Shown: positions 32,064 through 42,662, numbered from the stretch's first letter. The stretch is DNA of 64,000 nucleotides from Confluentibacter sediminis (GCF_003258355.1 NZ_QKPO01000004.1:124001-188000); one strand, 5' to 3'. Translations and numbers: made by a program. The notes: generated by a model not told the origin, from the sequence alone.

Positions 32064-33740
32064 ATGAAGATAAGTATAAAATATTTAGTTGGCATGTGCG
32101 CATTGTTGCTTGTTAACTATTCATGTCAAGATTCTTTTTTAGATGAAAAGGTGTTAGATGCGTTAGCACCAGAAACATTAAATGATAAATTAGGGTATGA
32201 TGCCGCTGCTGTTGGATTATATAATAGTCTAAGTAGTACATTCTACACAACAGATCAAGATCAAACTTTTCTAGGAATGTTTCAATTAGGAACAGACATT
32301 ATGTGGGCACCTTCAGGTAGATCTAATGGTTTGGCTAGGCCTTATTTTGATTACTCACAATTAAACTCTACAGATTGGGGAGCAAGTAAAGTGTGGAATG
32401 GAGCATATAAAATTATAAATAATGCAAATATAATTATTAATAATGCGGAATCAGGCAATGCAGTTGGAATGTCCCAAGATGAGATAAAAGCTTTTAATGG
32501 GGAAGGACGATTTTTTAGAGCTTATGCTTATAATATGTTAGCAACATTATATGGAGGTGTTCCATTAGTTTTAGTACCTATAGATGATGCAAAGACAGAT
32601 TTTACAAGAGCGTCTTTAGATGAAGTAAACACAGCGATTGTAACTGATTTAGAAAAAGCTGTAGCAAATTTACCAGAGGTAGATAAAGCTGCCTATGCAG
32701 GAAGAGCAAATAAAAATATGGCTCGACAATTATTGGCAGAAGTATATTTACGTATAGGTAAGCCTGATCTTGCAGAAAAGCGTTGTGATACTATTATTAA
32801 TAGTGGCAAATATTCACTAGTAAAAAATAGATATGGTGTTCGTTCAAGTGAGCCTGGTGATGCTTTTTCAGATATGTTTATCAACGGAAACCAAAGACGA
32901 TCACAAGGAAATACTGAAGCAATTTGGGTATTAGAACAAGAAAATCCAACAGATGTAACTGGTGGAAGCACAGGATGGCCTCAACAAAGAAGAGTTTGGG
33001 GAGCATCATATCATGATTTGCCAGGGATGGAACCTACTGATACTTTAGGAGGAAGAGGTCTAGGTAGGATTAGATTAGACAATTGGGTGCTATATAATCT
33101 TTATGATGATGGAGATATGCGTAATTCCAAATATTCAATCCATCGTCAGCATTATTTTAATAATACCAATTCTAAATATGATGATATTAGAGGTTTACCT
33201 GTTCCTTATGGTCAAGACGTTACTTTTACGTTACCAGATGCTAGTGAAGTGAAAATATTTGCAGCAGATACTATTTATAAAAATGCGCCATACATACTTA
33301 AGTGGGGTCAATTTGACCCAAGAGATGTTTTTGGATATGGTCAGTTTAAAGATTTTATTATAATGCGTTTAGGGGAAACATATCTTTTAAGAGCGGAAGC
33401 TAGGTTTAAGCAAAGTGATTTTGATGGTGCTGCTCAAGATATTAATGTTCTTAGAGATAGAGCACATGCCCCATTTGTTGATGCTGGAGATATCACTTTA
33501 GATTTTATTTTAGACGAAAGAGCTAGAGAATTAATAGGAGAAGAAAACAGAAGAATAACTTTGGTAAGAACAGGTACATTAGTAGAAAGAGCTAAAAGGT
33601 TAAATGGAACAGCTCCACTTGCAGGAGGAAATATTGAAACCACTAATGGTTTACAAGATTATAATGTCCTATTGCCTATTCCACAAAGTGAAATAGATCT
33701 AAATAAGGATGCCGTTTTAGAACAAAATCCGGGTTATTAA
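32064..33740 (+). CDS. SusD/RagB-family glycan-binding lipoprotein
   Basis: The surface lipoprotein that closes over SusC and captures glycan. The 558 residues begin with a lipoprotein signal (LLLVNYSC) and continue with TPR-like helices (AYKIINNANIIINNAE, EGRFFRAYAYNMLATLYGGVPLV) and the C-terminal SusD part (FIIMRLGETYLLRAEARFKQ, LDFILDERARELIGEENRR, LPIPQSEIDLN). It lies directly after susC and is followed by a strong terminator hairpin. Confidence 0.95.
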   Translation: MKISIKYLVGMCALLLVNYSCQDSFLDEKVLDALAPETLNDKLGYDAAAVGLYNSLSSTFYTTDQDQTFLGMFQLGTDIMWAPSGRSNGLARPYFDYSQLNSTDWGASKVWNGAYKIINNANIIINNAESGNAVGMSQDEIKAFNGEGRFFRAYAYNMLATLYGGVPLVLVPIDDAKTDFTRASLDEVNTAIVTDLEKAVANLPEVDKAAYAGRANKNMARQLLAEVYLRIGKPDLAEKRCDTIINSGKYSLVKNRYGVRSSEPGDAFSDMFINGNQRRSQGNTEAIWVLEQENPTDVTGGSTGWPQQRRVWGASYHDLPGMEPTDTLGGRGLGRIRLDNWVLYNLYDDGDMRNSKYSIHRQHYFNNTNSKYDDIRGLPVPYGQDVTFTLPDASEVKIFAADTIYKNAPYILKWGQFDPRDVFGYGQFKDFIIMRLGETYLLRAEARFKQSDFDGAAQDINVLRDRAHAPFVDAGDITLDFILDERARELIGEENRRITLVRTGTLVERAKRLNGTAPLAGGNIETTNGLQDYNVLLPIPQSEIDLNKDAVLEQNPGY

Positions 33741-33784
33741 AAATTGAAATAGATTTAGTTAATTGTTTAGTTTAGTAGTTTGAA

Positions 33785-33820
33785 AGGAATAAGTATAATT
33801 TTTTTATTATACTTATTCCT
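33785..33820 (+). terminator. Terminator hairpin after SusD
   Basis: Arms AGGAATAAGTATAAT (33785-33799) and ATTATACTTATTCCT (33806-33820) are perfectly complementary (15 bp) around a loop of six T. It sits 45 bases after the SusD stop. It may end or attenuate the transcript before the downstream enzymes. Confidence 0.7.
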
Positions 33821-33926
33821 ATTTTATGAAATACACAAATTTATCTGTTAGGATATTGATTCCAATGTGTTTTTTTATCAAGATAACTCGATATTGTTTT
33901 TTAAAGTAACAAAAACACAAACCATT

Positions 33927-35174
33927 ATGAATAAAAAATTAAGGAACATATTATTTGCTATAACTTTCTTTTTCTTGGCAACAAACAGTTTTTTTCCACA
34001 AGAAAAGAATTATGAAAAAATGCCACCCTTAAAAGTAAGAGAATTTTTTGTATCTACTTTAGTTAAGATTGGCGATCCTGTTTTAAGTGCATTAAGTAAA
34101 AATCAATTAAAGGAATTGATGCCTATAGAAAAATCACCAAGAGCTTGGGATGAACGTTCACATGTAACGTATTTAGAAGCTTTTGGAAGATTGCTTTCAG
34201 GAATGGCTCCTTGGCTAGAATTAGGCTCAGATAATACGCCTGAAGGTAAATTAAGAGAAAAATATATTGATTTAGCTAGAAAATGTATCCAGAATGCAAC
34301 AGATCCTAGTTCACCAGATTTTATGAATTTTGTAAATGATAGGCAACCTCTTGTTGATGCGGCCTTTTTTGCACAGGCCTTACTTAGGGCTCCTAATCAA
34401 TTATGGGAACCATTAGAAGAGAAGACCAAAGAAAATGTTATTCATGCATTGAAGTCCACAAGAGTTATTAAACCCTATTATAGTAATTGGTTGCTTTTTT
34501 CGGGAATGATTGAAGCTGCATTAGACAAATTTGATGGTAGCTCAGACAATATGCGTTTGGATTACCCTTTAAATAAACACAACGAATGGTATTTGGGTGA
34601 TGGAACATATGGAGATGGTCCAGATTTTCATTGGGATTACTACAACAGTTTTGTAATTCAACCCATGATACTTGATATTTTAAAAACACTTTTAGAAAAA
34701 GATAGTAGCCGTAAAGGCGATTATAATATAGCGTTAAAAAGAGCCAAGCGTTATGCGGCCATTCAAGAGCGATTAATCTCTCCAGATGGAACGTATCCTC
34801 CAATTGGTAGGTCGTTAGCGTATCGTTTTGGTGCTTTTCAACATTTATCTCAAATAGCCCTTTGGAAAGAATTACCTGAGGAAATGGCACCATCCCAAGT
34901 ACGTTCTGCATTATATGTTATGATTCACAATCAGATAAATGCTCCAGGAACTTTTGATAAAAATGGTTGGCTTCAAATAGGATTATATGGACATCAACCA
35001 AATATTGGAGAAGGTTACATTTCTACAGGAAGTTTGTATTTATGTTCTGAAGCATTTTTAGTATTAGGCTTGCCTGCTGAGGCTCCCTTTTGGAAAGATC
35101 CTTATCAGCCTTGGACACAAAAGAAAATTTGGTCTGGACAAAATATACCTGTAGATCATGCTTTAAGTGAATAA
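33927..35174 (+). CDS. DUF2264 protein, GH154-like (putative beta-glucuronidase)
   Basis: DUF2264 proteins are (alpha/alpha)-barrel enzymes; to my knowledge the family is classed as GH154 with exo-beta-glucuronidase activity. The 415 residues include a signal peptide (ITFFFLATNSFFPQ), WDERSHVTYLEAFGRLLSGM near the start, DRQPLVDAAFFAQALL, NEWYLGDGTYGDGPDFHWDYYNS and GTYPPIGRSLAYRFGAFQ, all typical of DUF2264. I start at ATG 33927, where the signal peptide begins; an in-frame ATG at 33867 adds 20 residues. A glucuronidase matches the uronate theme of the PUL. Confidence 0.85.
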   Translation: MNKKLRNILFAITFFFLATNSFFPQEKNYEKMPPLKVREFFVSTLVKIGDPVLSALSKNQLKELMPIEKSPRAWDERSHVTYLEAFGRLLSGMAPWLELGSDNTPEGKLREKYIDLARKCIQNATDPSSPDFMNFVNDRQPLVDAAFFAQALLRAPNQLWEPLEEKTKENVIHALKSTRVIKPYYSNWLLFSGMIEAALDKFDGSSDNMRLDYPLNKHNEWYLGDGTYGDGPDFHWDYYNSFVIQPMILDILKTLLEKDSSRKGDYNIALKRAKRYAAIQERLISPDGTYPPIGRSLAYRFGAFQHLSQIALWKELPEEMAPSQVRSALYVMIHNQINAPGTFDKNGWLQIGLYGHQPNIGEGYISTGSLYLCSEAFLVLGLPAEAPFWKDPYQPWTQKKIWSGQNIPVDHALSE

Positions 35175-35254
35175 TTGAGTTTAGTAAAAAAATAATACTT
35201 TAAAAAACTTTTATATTTATGATTAATCTACTCAAAATGAAAATTAAAAACTAT

Positions 35255-37072
35255 ATGAAAACCATCTTTTTTTTGCTATGCTTACTTTTTAGTTATAAAC
35301 AGCTATATGCACAAGACAACTTCATTACAAATGTTAATAATCGAACGCATCAAAGTTTGGGAGGGAAATGGAAGTATATTATCGACCAATACAGTACAGG
35401 AAGTATTGGATTTAGTCCTCTTTACGAAAATAAGAAACCTGCAGATAAAACGGATAGAGTAGAATATAGCTTTGATCAAGCACAAAGCTTATGGGTTCCA
35501 GGTTCTTGGAATGCTCAAAAAGATGAGCTTTATTATTATGAAGGCAGTGTATGGTATCGTAAAACTTTTGATTTTCAAAGAAAGCTTAAGAATTCTCGAG
35601 TGTTTATCTATGTTGGGGCTGCTAATTATAAAACCGATTACTCCTTTAATGGAAAGAGATTAGGAACTCATGAAGGTGGTTTTACGCCTTTTAGTTTTGA
35701 GGTAACGGATCTTATTAAAGACAAAGATAATTTTTTAATACTTGGTGTGAACAATCGAAGGGAAAAGGAAAATATTCCTGGAATGGTTACAGATTGGTAC
35801 AACTACGGAGGAATCACCCGAGATGTTACGTTGGTTGAAGTTCCTCAGAATTATATTGATGATTTTACCATAGCACTAAAAAAAGAAACAGCTCTGTCTA
35901 AAGAAAAAGAAATAGTGGGTAGTATTCAATTAACTGGACCCAAACATCCCACTGAGGCAATGATTGAAATACCTGAACTAGGGCTTTCTAAAATGATTCA
36001 TATCAATAAGGAAGGGAAAGGAAACTTTTCCTTTAAAACAAGAAAAGTCGAATTGTGGGATCCTGAAAATCCTAAACTTTACACCATTAACATAAGTACA
36101 GATGAAGATCATTTATCAGATCAGGTTGGTTTTAGAAGTATTGAAACAAAAGGAACTCAAATTCTTTTAAATGGAAAGCCTATTTTTTTAAGAGGTATTT
36201 CAATTCATGATGAAAACCCAACAAGGGAAGATCGGGCGAACTCTATGGACGATGCCAGATTGACTCTGGAATGGACAAAAGAGCTAGGTTGTAATTTTGC
36301 TCGTTTGGCACACTATCCACACCAAGAAAATATCGTGCGATTGGCTGATGAGCTGGGAATATTGTTATGGGAAGAATTACCTTTATATTGGGGAATTGAT
36401 TGGAAAAACGAAGAGGTGCTAGCAAATGCCAAACGCCAATATGCAGAAATAATACGGAGAGATAAAAACCGTGCTGCCAGTATTATATGGAGTATTGCTA
36501 ATGAAACACAGCCAGATGAGGCCCGTAATCATTTTTTAACTGAAGTAGCACAGTATATTCGCAAAATTGATCCTACCCGCTTGTTAAGTGCAGCTTGTAA
36601 AAAAGATAGTTGGCACGATGGGGATAAAAGTAAATGGTATATGGTAAGTGATCCTATTGCTAAAGAATTGGATATTGTAAGTTTTAATGAATATCTAGGG
36701 TGGTACGGTGGAGATCCCATTGAATGTCGAGAAAAAAACTTCAAGATTGCTTACGAAAAACCGGTTATTATCAGTGAGTTCGGTGGCGGTGCACTTCAAG
36801 GATTTCATGCCGATTCTAAAACCAGGTGGAGCGAGGAATATCAAGCCAACCTATATAAAGAAAATATTGATATGTTTGAGCGTGTTCCTGGACTTTCAGG
36901 AATGACGCCATGGATTTTGGCAGATTTTCAATCGCCATTAAGACAATTACCAAATGTGCAGGACGGATGGAATCGTAAAGGTTTGGTTTCTGAAAAGGGA
37001 CGGAAAAAGCAAGCGTTTTATGTGTTACAGGAGTATTATGAATCTAAAAAGAAGCAATATGCTAAAAAGTAA
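35255..37072 (+). CDS. GH2 enzyme, beta-glucuronidase/galactosidase-like (short form)
   Basis: A secreted protein of 605 residues with the three-domain UidA layout: jelly-roll (LWVPGSWNAQ, YYYEGSVWYRKTFDF), Ig-like domain, and TIM barrel without the extra LacZ domains. Catalytic residues are Glu417 (WSIANETQPDE) and Glu508 (IISEFGGGA). Whether the substrate is glucuronate or galactose cannot be settled from these motifs; the length and the SEFGGGA segment favour the beta-glucuronidase branch. Two upstream in-frame ATGs (35219, 35237) would add 12 or 6 residues before the signal peptide KTIFFLLCLLFSY. Confidence 0.85.
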   Translation: MKTIFFLLCLLFSYKQLYAQDNFITNVNNRTHQSLGGKWKYIIDQYSTGSIGFSPLYENKKPADKTDRVEYSFDQAQSLWVPGSWNAQKDELYYYEGSVWYRKTFDFQRKLKNSRVFIYVGAANYKTDYSFNGKRLGTHEGGFTPFSFEVTDLIKDKDNFLILGVNNRREKENIPGMVTDWYNYGGITRDVTLVEVPQNYIDDFTIALKKETALSKEKEIVGSIQLTGPKHPTEAMIEIPELGLSKMIHINKEGKGNFSFKTRKVELWDPENPKLYTINISTDEDHLSDQVGFRSIETKGTQILLNGKPIFLRGISIHDENPTREDRANSMDDARLTLEWTKELGCNFARLAHYPHQENIVRLADELGILLWEELPLYWGIDWKNEEVLANAKRQYAEIIRRDKNRAASIIWSIANETQPDEARNHFLTEVAQYIRKIDPTRLLSAACKKDSWHDGDKSKWYMVSDPIAKELDIVSFNEYLGWYGGDPIECREKNFKIAYEKPVIISEFGGGALQGFHADSKTRWSEEYQANLYKENIDMFERVPGLSGMTPWILADFQSPLRQLPNVQDGWNRKGLVSEKGRKKQAFYVLQEYYESKKKQYAKK

Positions 37073-37123
37073 GGATTATAGTTATTCAACACTATTGATG
37101 TCAATAATTTCTGTGTAAAGTAT

Positions 37124-37999
37124 ATGAAAATAGTAATTAAGAGTTATAAACTTTTCTTTTTGAATCAGATTCTTCTTTTATTGCTTTTAGTTTTTACAAT
37201 TAGTAGTTGTGCTTCTAGAAAGAATACATTAAAACCTGTTAAAGGGTATCATTTAGTTTGGAACGATGAGTTTAATATAGATTGTGTTCCAAATCCTGAT
37301 AACTGGAATTACGAACACGGCTTTGTTCGTAATTTAGAAGATCAATGGTACCAAAAAGAGAATGCTGTTTGCAAAGATGGTTATCTAATTATTACAGCAA
37401 AACAAGCATTCAAACCAAATCCTAATTTTGAATCTAAAGAGCATGAAGATTGGCGAAAAAATAGAGATTCAATAAAAGTAACATCAAGTTGTTTACTTAC
37501 TGCAAATAAACATTCATGGAAATACGGACGTTTTGAAATGCGAGCAAAAATACCAGTAGGTGATGGTATATGGCCAGCGTTTTGGACATTAGGAATTGAT
37601 GGAAATTGGCCCTCTAATGGCGAAATTGATATCATGGAATATTATAAAGGTAACATTTTGGCCAATATCGCTTGGGAATCAAATCAAAAATGGAAACCGA
37701 TTTGGAATAGTAAAACTTATAATTTAAATACTTTCAAGGATAATTGGGCTAACGAATTTCATGTTTGGCGTATGGATTGGGATGAGACCTCTATAAAACT
37801 TTATGTAGATAACCAATTATTGAATGAAGCCGATTTAGCAACCACAATAAACGAAACCAATCATAAAAACCCATTTCATCAACCACATTACCTATTGATA
37901 AATTTAGCGATAGGGGGACTCAATGGTGGTGCATATACAAAGACTATTTTTCCAGTCGTATATGAAATAGATTATTTACGTGTGTATCAGAAAGAATAA
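37124..37999 (+). CDS. GH16 endo-glycanase lipoprotein (GH16_3-like)
   Basis: A jelly-roll endo-hydrolase of 291 residues with a lipoprotein signal (VFTISSC). The catalytic motif is GEIDIMEYY with Glu167 and Glu172 and Asp169 between. Around it are WPAFWTLGIDGNWP and ILANIAWES. EIDIME is the laminarinase-like form (GH16_3), a group that contains beta-1,3-glucanases and also endo-beta-1,3-galactanases of arabinogalactan loci. It is probably the endo-acting enzyme of this PUL, working at the cell surface. The backbone it cuts is unresolved. Confidence 0.9.
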   Translation: MKIVIKSYKLFFLNQILLLLLLVFTISSCASRKNTLKPVKGYHLVWNDEFNIDCVPNPDNWNYEHGFVRNLEDQWYQKENAVCKDGYLIITAKQAFKPNPNFESKEHEDWRKNRDSIKVTSSCLLTANKHSWKYGRFEMRAKIPVGDGIWPAFWTLGIDGNWPSNGEIDIMEYYKGNILANIAWESNQKWKPIWNSKTYNLNTFKDNWANEFHVWRMDWDETSIKLYVDNQLLNEADLATTINETNHKNPFHQPHYLLINLAIGGLNGGAYTKTIFPVVYEIDYLRVYQKE

Positions 38000-38010
38000 A
38001 ATTTTAATGA

Positions 38011-40455
38011 ATGAGCCAAAAAATGAGATTCAAAATAAAAATAGCAGCATTAATCCTAAGTTTTTACAATCTATCAGCTTTCAGCCAGATATCATTTGGA
38101 GAGTCCGAAAAAATTAATGACCAGTGGAAATTTACCCTTCAAGACCATCAAGACTTTAAAAACAAGTCTTTCAATGATGATAACTGGCAAACCATAAATG
38201 TACCCCATGATTGGAGTATAAAAGGGCAATTGAGTCCTACTTTGGCGAGTTGTACTGGCTATTTGCCAGGAGGAATTGCTTGGTATAGAAAAAGCATTAA
38301 TATTCCATTAGAAAGACAAGGTCAAAACGTATTTTTATATTTTGAAGGGGTCTATAATAGAAGTGAAGTCTTTGTTAACGGACAATCTTTAGGAAAACGG
38401 CCTAATGGCTATATTTCTTTTGCTTACGATGCCACATCGTATATTAAATACGGAGAACAGAACACGATTGCTGTTCGTGTAGATCATAGTAAAAGTGCTG
38501 ATTCCCGATGGTACACAGGCTCTGGAATTTACCGAAACGTTTGGTTGGTCTATGCAAATCCTATCCATATTGCACAATGGGGTGTCTATGTATATCCAGA
38601 AATAGATAAAAATTTGGGCATTTTAAATATAGAAGTTACCATAGAAAATGGTTTAGATACTAAAGAAAGTTTACAATTAGTAAATGAATTAATCGATGCA
38701 AAAGGAAAAGTAATAGCCAAGAGTATCAATAAAATGAAAATTGATGCTAAGCAATCTGGCAAAGTTTCAACAAAATTAAAGGTTAATAATCCTAAACTTT
38801 GGGATTTAGATCATCCAAATCTATATCAACTTAAAACAACCGTTTTAAAAGCAGGTAACATAATCGATAAAACAACTACGCAAACAGGATTTCGTAGTTT
38901 TACGTTCAACCCAGACAAAGGATTTGCTCTTAATGGCACATGGATGAAAGTTAAAGGGGTTTGTTTACACCATGATGCAGGCGTATTAGGATCGGCGGTA
39001 CCTGTTGAGGTTTGGAAATCAAGATTAGAAACCTTAAAAGAAATAGGCGTCAATGCCATACGAACCAGCCATAATCCAGAGTCCCCGGATTTTTATACAC
39101 TTTGTGATGAATTGGGTTTATTGGTTCTTAATGAAGCATATGATGAATGGGAATTTCCAAAGCGTAAATGGCTAGAAGGCTGGAATGAGGGAACTCCAGG
39201 TTATGAAGGAAGTTATGATATTTTTGCAGATTGGGCTGAAAAAGACCTGGAAGATATAGTGCGTCGCGATCGAAATCATCTATCCGTTTTTGCCTGGAGT
39301 ATAGGAAATGAAGTAGATTATCCTAACGATCCCTATTCACATCCTGTATTAGATGGAGGAGGAGATACAGGATTTTCACAAGCTGTTTATGGAGGCTATA
39401 AAAAAGAGGCTCCCGATGCCATGCACCTTGGAGCTATTGCAAAACGTTTAGTTGCTGCTGTAAAAAAACACGATAAATCACGTCCTACAACCGCCGGTTT
39501 GGCTGGTGTAGCCATGTCCAACGAAACGGCATATCCAGCAGCGTTGGATATTACAGGATATAATTATACAGAAAGCAGATACCAATCCGATCATAAAAAA
39601 TATCCGAATCGGGTTATTTACGGTAGTGAAAATCGTCATGATATAGAGGCTTGGTTAGCGGTGAAAAATAATGCTCATGTTTTCGGACAGTTTTTATGGA
39701 CAGGCATAGATTATCTTGGTGAATCTGGACGTTGGCCTTCCAGAGGGTTTTATTCTGGCTTAGTCGATTTTTCCGGAAACATAAAACCTCGTGGTTATTT
39801 TCGCCAATCACTTTGGTCAAATAAACCTATGGTGTATTTAGGAACTTATATTTCTAATAATAAAGATAATGAAGAACTCTCTAAAGATGCTTGGCCCATA
39901 TGGAATTATGAAGAAGGTCAAACGATACGAGTGGTTTCTTATACAAATACTGATAAAGTACGCCTTGAGTTAAATGGAATGATTGTAGGTGAAGAAAAAA
40001 AATATAATGAAAAAACAGGAATTGTATATTGGGACATCCCTTTTAAATCGGGTAAATTGGAAGCTGTTGGACTTAGTGATGATGGCAAAGAACTAAGCAG
40101 ATATGCCATAGTCTCTTCAAAGCAACCTTATGCACTTACCGTTAAAGTTGAAAATAATACACTAAACAAAGATAAAGGGGTTGCACAACTTAGAGTACAA
40201 GCAATAGATGAACATGGTGTGCCAGTCATGCTTTCAGATAATGATGTGACGTGTTCAATTACAGGACCAGCTATTTTATTAGGATTAGAGGCAGGTAATA
40301 ATGAGGATATGACCGATTATACCGATAATAAACAACGTGTTTTCCATGGTAAAATTTCAGCTTATATACAAGCAACAGGCAAAACAGGTTTGGTTACGAT
40401 TAAATTTACAAGTCCTTGGTTAAAACCTATAGAAACTACTTTAGAAGTGAAATAA
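38011..40455 (+). CDS. GH2 beta-galactosidase with C-terminal Ig-like domains
   Basis: A secreted enzyme of 814 residues. The jelly-roll domain has VPHDWSIKGQLS, GYLPGGIAWYRKS and YNRSEVFVNGQSLG; the barrel has the acid/base Glu434 (AWSIGNEVDYP) and nucleophile Glu540 (VIYGSENRHD), followed by GQFLWTGIDYLGE. The C-terminal part (from about residue 630) has a DUF4982-like and an invasin-like Ig domain. This layout is common in exo-beta-galactosidases of Bacteroidota PULs. It starts 11 bases after the GH16 gene, so the two are co-transcribed and may act in sequence. Confidence 0.9.
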   Translation: MSQKMRFKIKIAALILSFYNLSAFSQISFGESEKINDQWKFTLQDHQDFKNKSFNDDNWQTINVPHDWSIKGQLSPTLASCTGYLPGGIAWYRKSINIPLERQGQNVFLYFEGVYNRSEVFVNGQSLGKRPNGYISFAYDATSYIKYGEQNTIAVRVDHSKSADSRWYTGSGIYRNVWLVYANPIHIAQWGVYVYPEIDKNLGILNIEVTIENGLDTKESLQLVNELIDAKGKVIAKSINKMKIDAKQSGKVSTKLKVNNPKLWDLDHPNLYQLKTTVLKAGNIIDKTTTQTGFRSFTFNPDKGFALNGTWMKVKGVCLHHDAGVLGSAVPVEVWKSRLETLKEIGVNAIRTSHNPESPDFYTLCDELGLLVLNEAYDEWEFPKRKWLEGWNEGTPGYEGSYDIFADWAEKDLEDIVRRDRNHLSVFAWSIGNEVDYPNDPYSHPVLDGGGDTGFSQAVYGGYKKEAPDAMHLGAIAKRLVAAVKKHDKSRPTTAGLAGVAMSNETAYPAALDITGYNYTESRYQSDHKKYPNRVIYGSENRHDIEAWLAVKNNAHVFGQFLWTGIDYLGESGRWPSRGFYSGLVDFSGNIKPRGYFRQSLWSNKPMVYLGTYISNNKDNEELSKDAWPIWNYEEGQTIRVVSYTNTDKVRLELNGMIVGEEKKYNEKTGIVYWDIPFKSGKLEAVGLSDDGKELSRYAIVSSKQPYALTVKVENNTLNKDKGVAQLRVQAIDEHGVPVMLSDNDVTCSITGPAILLGLEAGNNEDMTDYTDNKQRVFHGKISAYIQATGKTGLVTIKFTSPWLKPIETTLEVK

Positions 40456-40505
40456 ATACAAAAAGCTTAATAGAATTTAATTAAAAAAAGCAAAATAATT
40501 TTTAA

Positions 40506-42662
40506 ATGAAACAACAAATTAATAGTGTATTCCTACTTATTTTACTTATGTGTTTTACAGCATGTAAGACAATAAATCAAACTGAAGACAATACGTATAC
40601 GGCTTATTTATTTGCGTATTTTACAGGTAATGGGCCAGGAGAAGAGGCTGTAAGATATGCATTGAGTGAAGATGGCTATAATTACTATGCACTCAATAAT
40701 AACGAGCCTATTTTAAGTTCAGAAGTAATAAGTTCTACAGGGGGCGTTCGCGATCCTCATATTTTAAGAGGCGATGATGGAAAAACGTTTTATATGGTAG
40801 TAACCGATATGGTTTCAGCCAATGGGTGGAACTCCAATAGAGCCATGGTATTATTAAAATCTATCGATTTAATTAACTGGACATCTAGTGTTGTAAATAT
40901 TCAAAAAAAATTTCCTGAAGGGAATGAAGATTTACTTCGTGTTTGGGCCCCACAGACCATTTATGATGCAAAGGCAAAAAAATATATGGTGTATTGGTCT
41001 ATGAAACACGGAAAAGACAAAGACAAGATATACTATGCCTATGCTAATGATGATTTTACCGATTTAGAAACCATACCAAAACAATTGTATTATAGTCCTA
41101 GCAATGCAGCTTGTATTGATGGAGATATTATTTATAAAGATGGAAAATATCACCTCTTTTTTAAAAATGAGGATGAGTCTAAAAAAGGTATTATGCAGGC
41201 TGTTTCCGATAATTTAACGAACGGTTATAAAGAGCTAAAAGGCTTTATGAATGTAACGGACAAACCCGTTGAGGGATCTGGTATTTTTAAATTGATAGAT
41301 TCTGATGACTATATTTTAATGTATGATATGTACACTTCTGGAACATATCAATTTACAAAAAGTACGGATTTAGTGAATTTTGCGGTGGTAGATGATTCAA
41401 TTTCAATGAATTTTCATCCACGTCACGGCACTGTCATTGCAATTACTGATAAAGAAAAGAAAAGGCTGTTAGAAAAATGGGGAACGATAGATAAAAGTGT
41501 GTTTGTAAGTTTCAATTCCGAAGCCGTTAGAAAGTATAATGTTGATATCAAAGATGATGAAGACACTATTTATGTGCCTGTGAAATTAGGAACTGATATA
41601 GCGAGTTTAGACCTGAAAATTCAAACGGTGCCATGGGTTACTATGTTAACCACAGGTGTACAAGATTTTTCTAAAGGGTCTAAAGATTATTTTTTTGAAT
41701 CAGCTGGAAAGCAAAAAACATATAAGATTTCGGTTCATGAGGATAACAATCCTGTTTTAAGCGGATTTTATGCCGATCCAGAAATTATCTATGCACATAA
41801 AACGAACAAGTATTATATTTATCCAACAAGTGATGGTTTTACAGGATGGTCTGGCACTTACTTTAAAACATTTTCTTCACCGGATTTAGTGAATTGGACA
41901 GATGAAGGGGTTATTCTCGACTTAAAAAAAGATGTTAGTTGGGCAGACAGAAATGCTTGGGCACCAACCGCTGTTGAAAAGAAGATTAATGGGAAGTATA
42001 AATATTTTTATTATTTCACAGCCGCACAAAAAATAGGCGTTGCAGTTTCAGACAATCCAACAGGGCCTTTTGTAGATTCTGGAAAACCTTTGATTGCTAA
42101 ACGACCTGTAGGAGTAAGTGGCGGACAAGAAATAGATCCAGATGTGTTTTTAGATCCCGTTTCGGGTAAAAGCTATTTGTATTGGGGGAATGGCTATATG
42201 GCTTGTGTAGAGTTGAATGACGACATGGTTTCTGTTAAACAAAACGCGCTAACACTTTTACATCCAGATGACACGTTTAGAGAAGGCACAGAAGTATTTT
42301 ACAGAAAAGGGAAGTACTATTTTATGTGGTCTGAAGACGATACCAGAAGCCCTAATTACAGAGTAAGATATGCAACTTCAAATTCACCAATAGGGCCTTT
42401 AAACATTCCTAAGAATAATATTGTTATTGAAAAAAGACCAAAAGAAGGTATTTATGGAACAGGTCATAACAGTGTCATACAAACCCCAAATACAGATATT
42501 TGGCATATTGTATATCATCGTTTTAATCGCCCAAACGGCATTAGAATGGGAGATGCAGCAGGTTTTAACAGAGAAATTTGTATTGATAAATTAGAGTTTA
42601 ATGCAGATGGCAGTATCAAACCTGTAGAACCAACAGTTAAAGGAATTAAAGAAAAAAATTAA
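40506..42662 (+). CDS. Tandem GH43 two-propeller lipoprotein
   Basis: A lipoprotein (LMCFTAC) of 718 residues with two five-bladed GH43-type propellers in one chain. The first (about 30-310) has the segments GGVRDPHILRGDDGKTFYMV and VWAPQTIYDAKAKKYMVYWS. A linker of about 90 residues follows. The second (about 415-710) has LSGFYADPEIIYAHKTNKYYIY, NAWAPTAVEKK, EIDPDVFLDPVSGKSYLYWG and FREGTEVFYRKGKYYFMWS, giving the Asp/Asp/Glu triad. The family covers arabinofuranosidases, xylosidases and exo-beta-1,3-galactosidases. It is the last gene of the plus-strand set. Confidence 0.85.
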   Translation: MKQQINSVFLLILLMCFTACKTINQTEDNTYTAYLFAYFTGNGPGEEAVRYALSEDGYNYYALNNNEPILSSEVISSTGGVRDPHILRGDDGKTFYMVVTDMVSANGWNSNRAMVLLKSIDLINWTSSVVNIQKKFPEGNEDLLRVWAPQTIYDAKAKKYMVYWSMKHGKDKDKIYYAYANDDFTDLETIPKQLYYSPSNAACIDGDIIYKDGKYHLFFKNEDESKKGIMQAVSDNLTNGYKELKGFMNVTDKPVEGSGIFKLIDSDDYILMYDMYTSGTYQFTKSTDLVNFAVVDDSISMNFHPRHGTVIAITDKEKKRLLEKWGTIDKSVFVSFNSEAVRKYNVDIKDDEDTIYVPVKLGTDIASLDLKIQTVPWVTMLTTGVQDFSKGSKDYFFESAGKQKTYKISVHEDNNPVLSGFYADPEIIYAHKTNKYYIYPTSDGFTGWSGTYFKTFSSPDLVNWTDEGVILDLKKDVSWADRNAWAPTAVEKKINGKYKYFYYFTAAQKIGVAVSDNPTGPFVDSGKPLIAKRPVGVSGGQEIDPDVFLDPVSGKSYLYWGNGYMACVELNDDMVSVKQNALTLLHPDDTFREGTEVFYRKGKYYFMWSEDDTRSPNYRVRYATSNSPIGPLNIPKNNIVIEKRPKEGIYGTGHNSVIQTPNTDIWHIVYHRFNRPNGIRMGDAAGFNREICIDKLEFNADGSIKPVEPTVKGIKEKN

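Noticed and set aside
34468-34911. 147-codon minus-strand frame opposite the DUF2264 gene
   Set aside because: The plus-strand frame has a signal peptide and full-length family similarity; the antisense frame has none.
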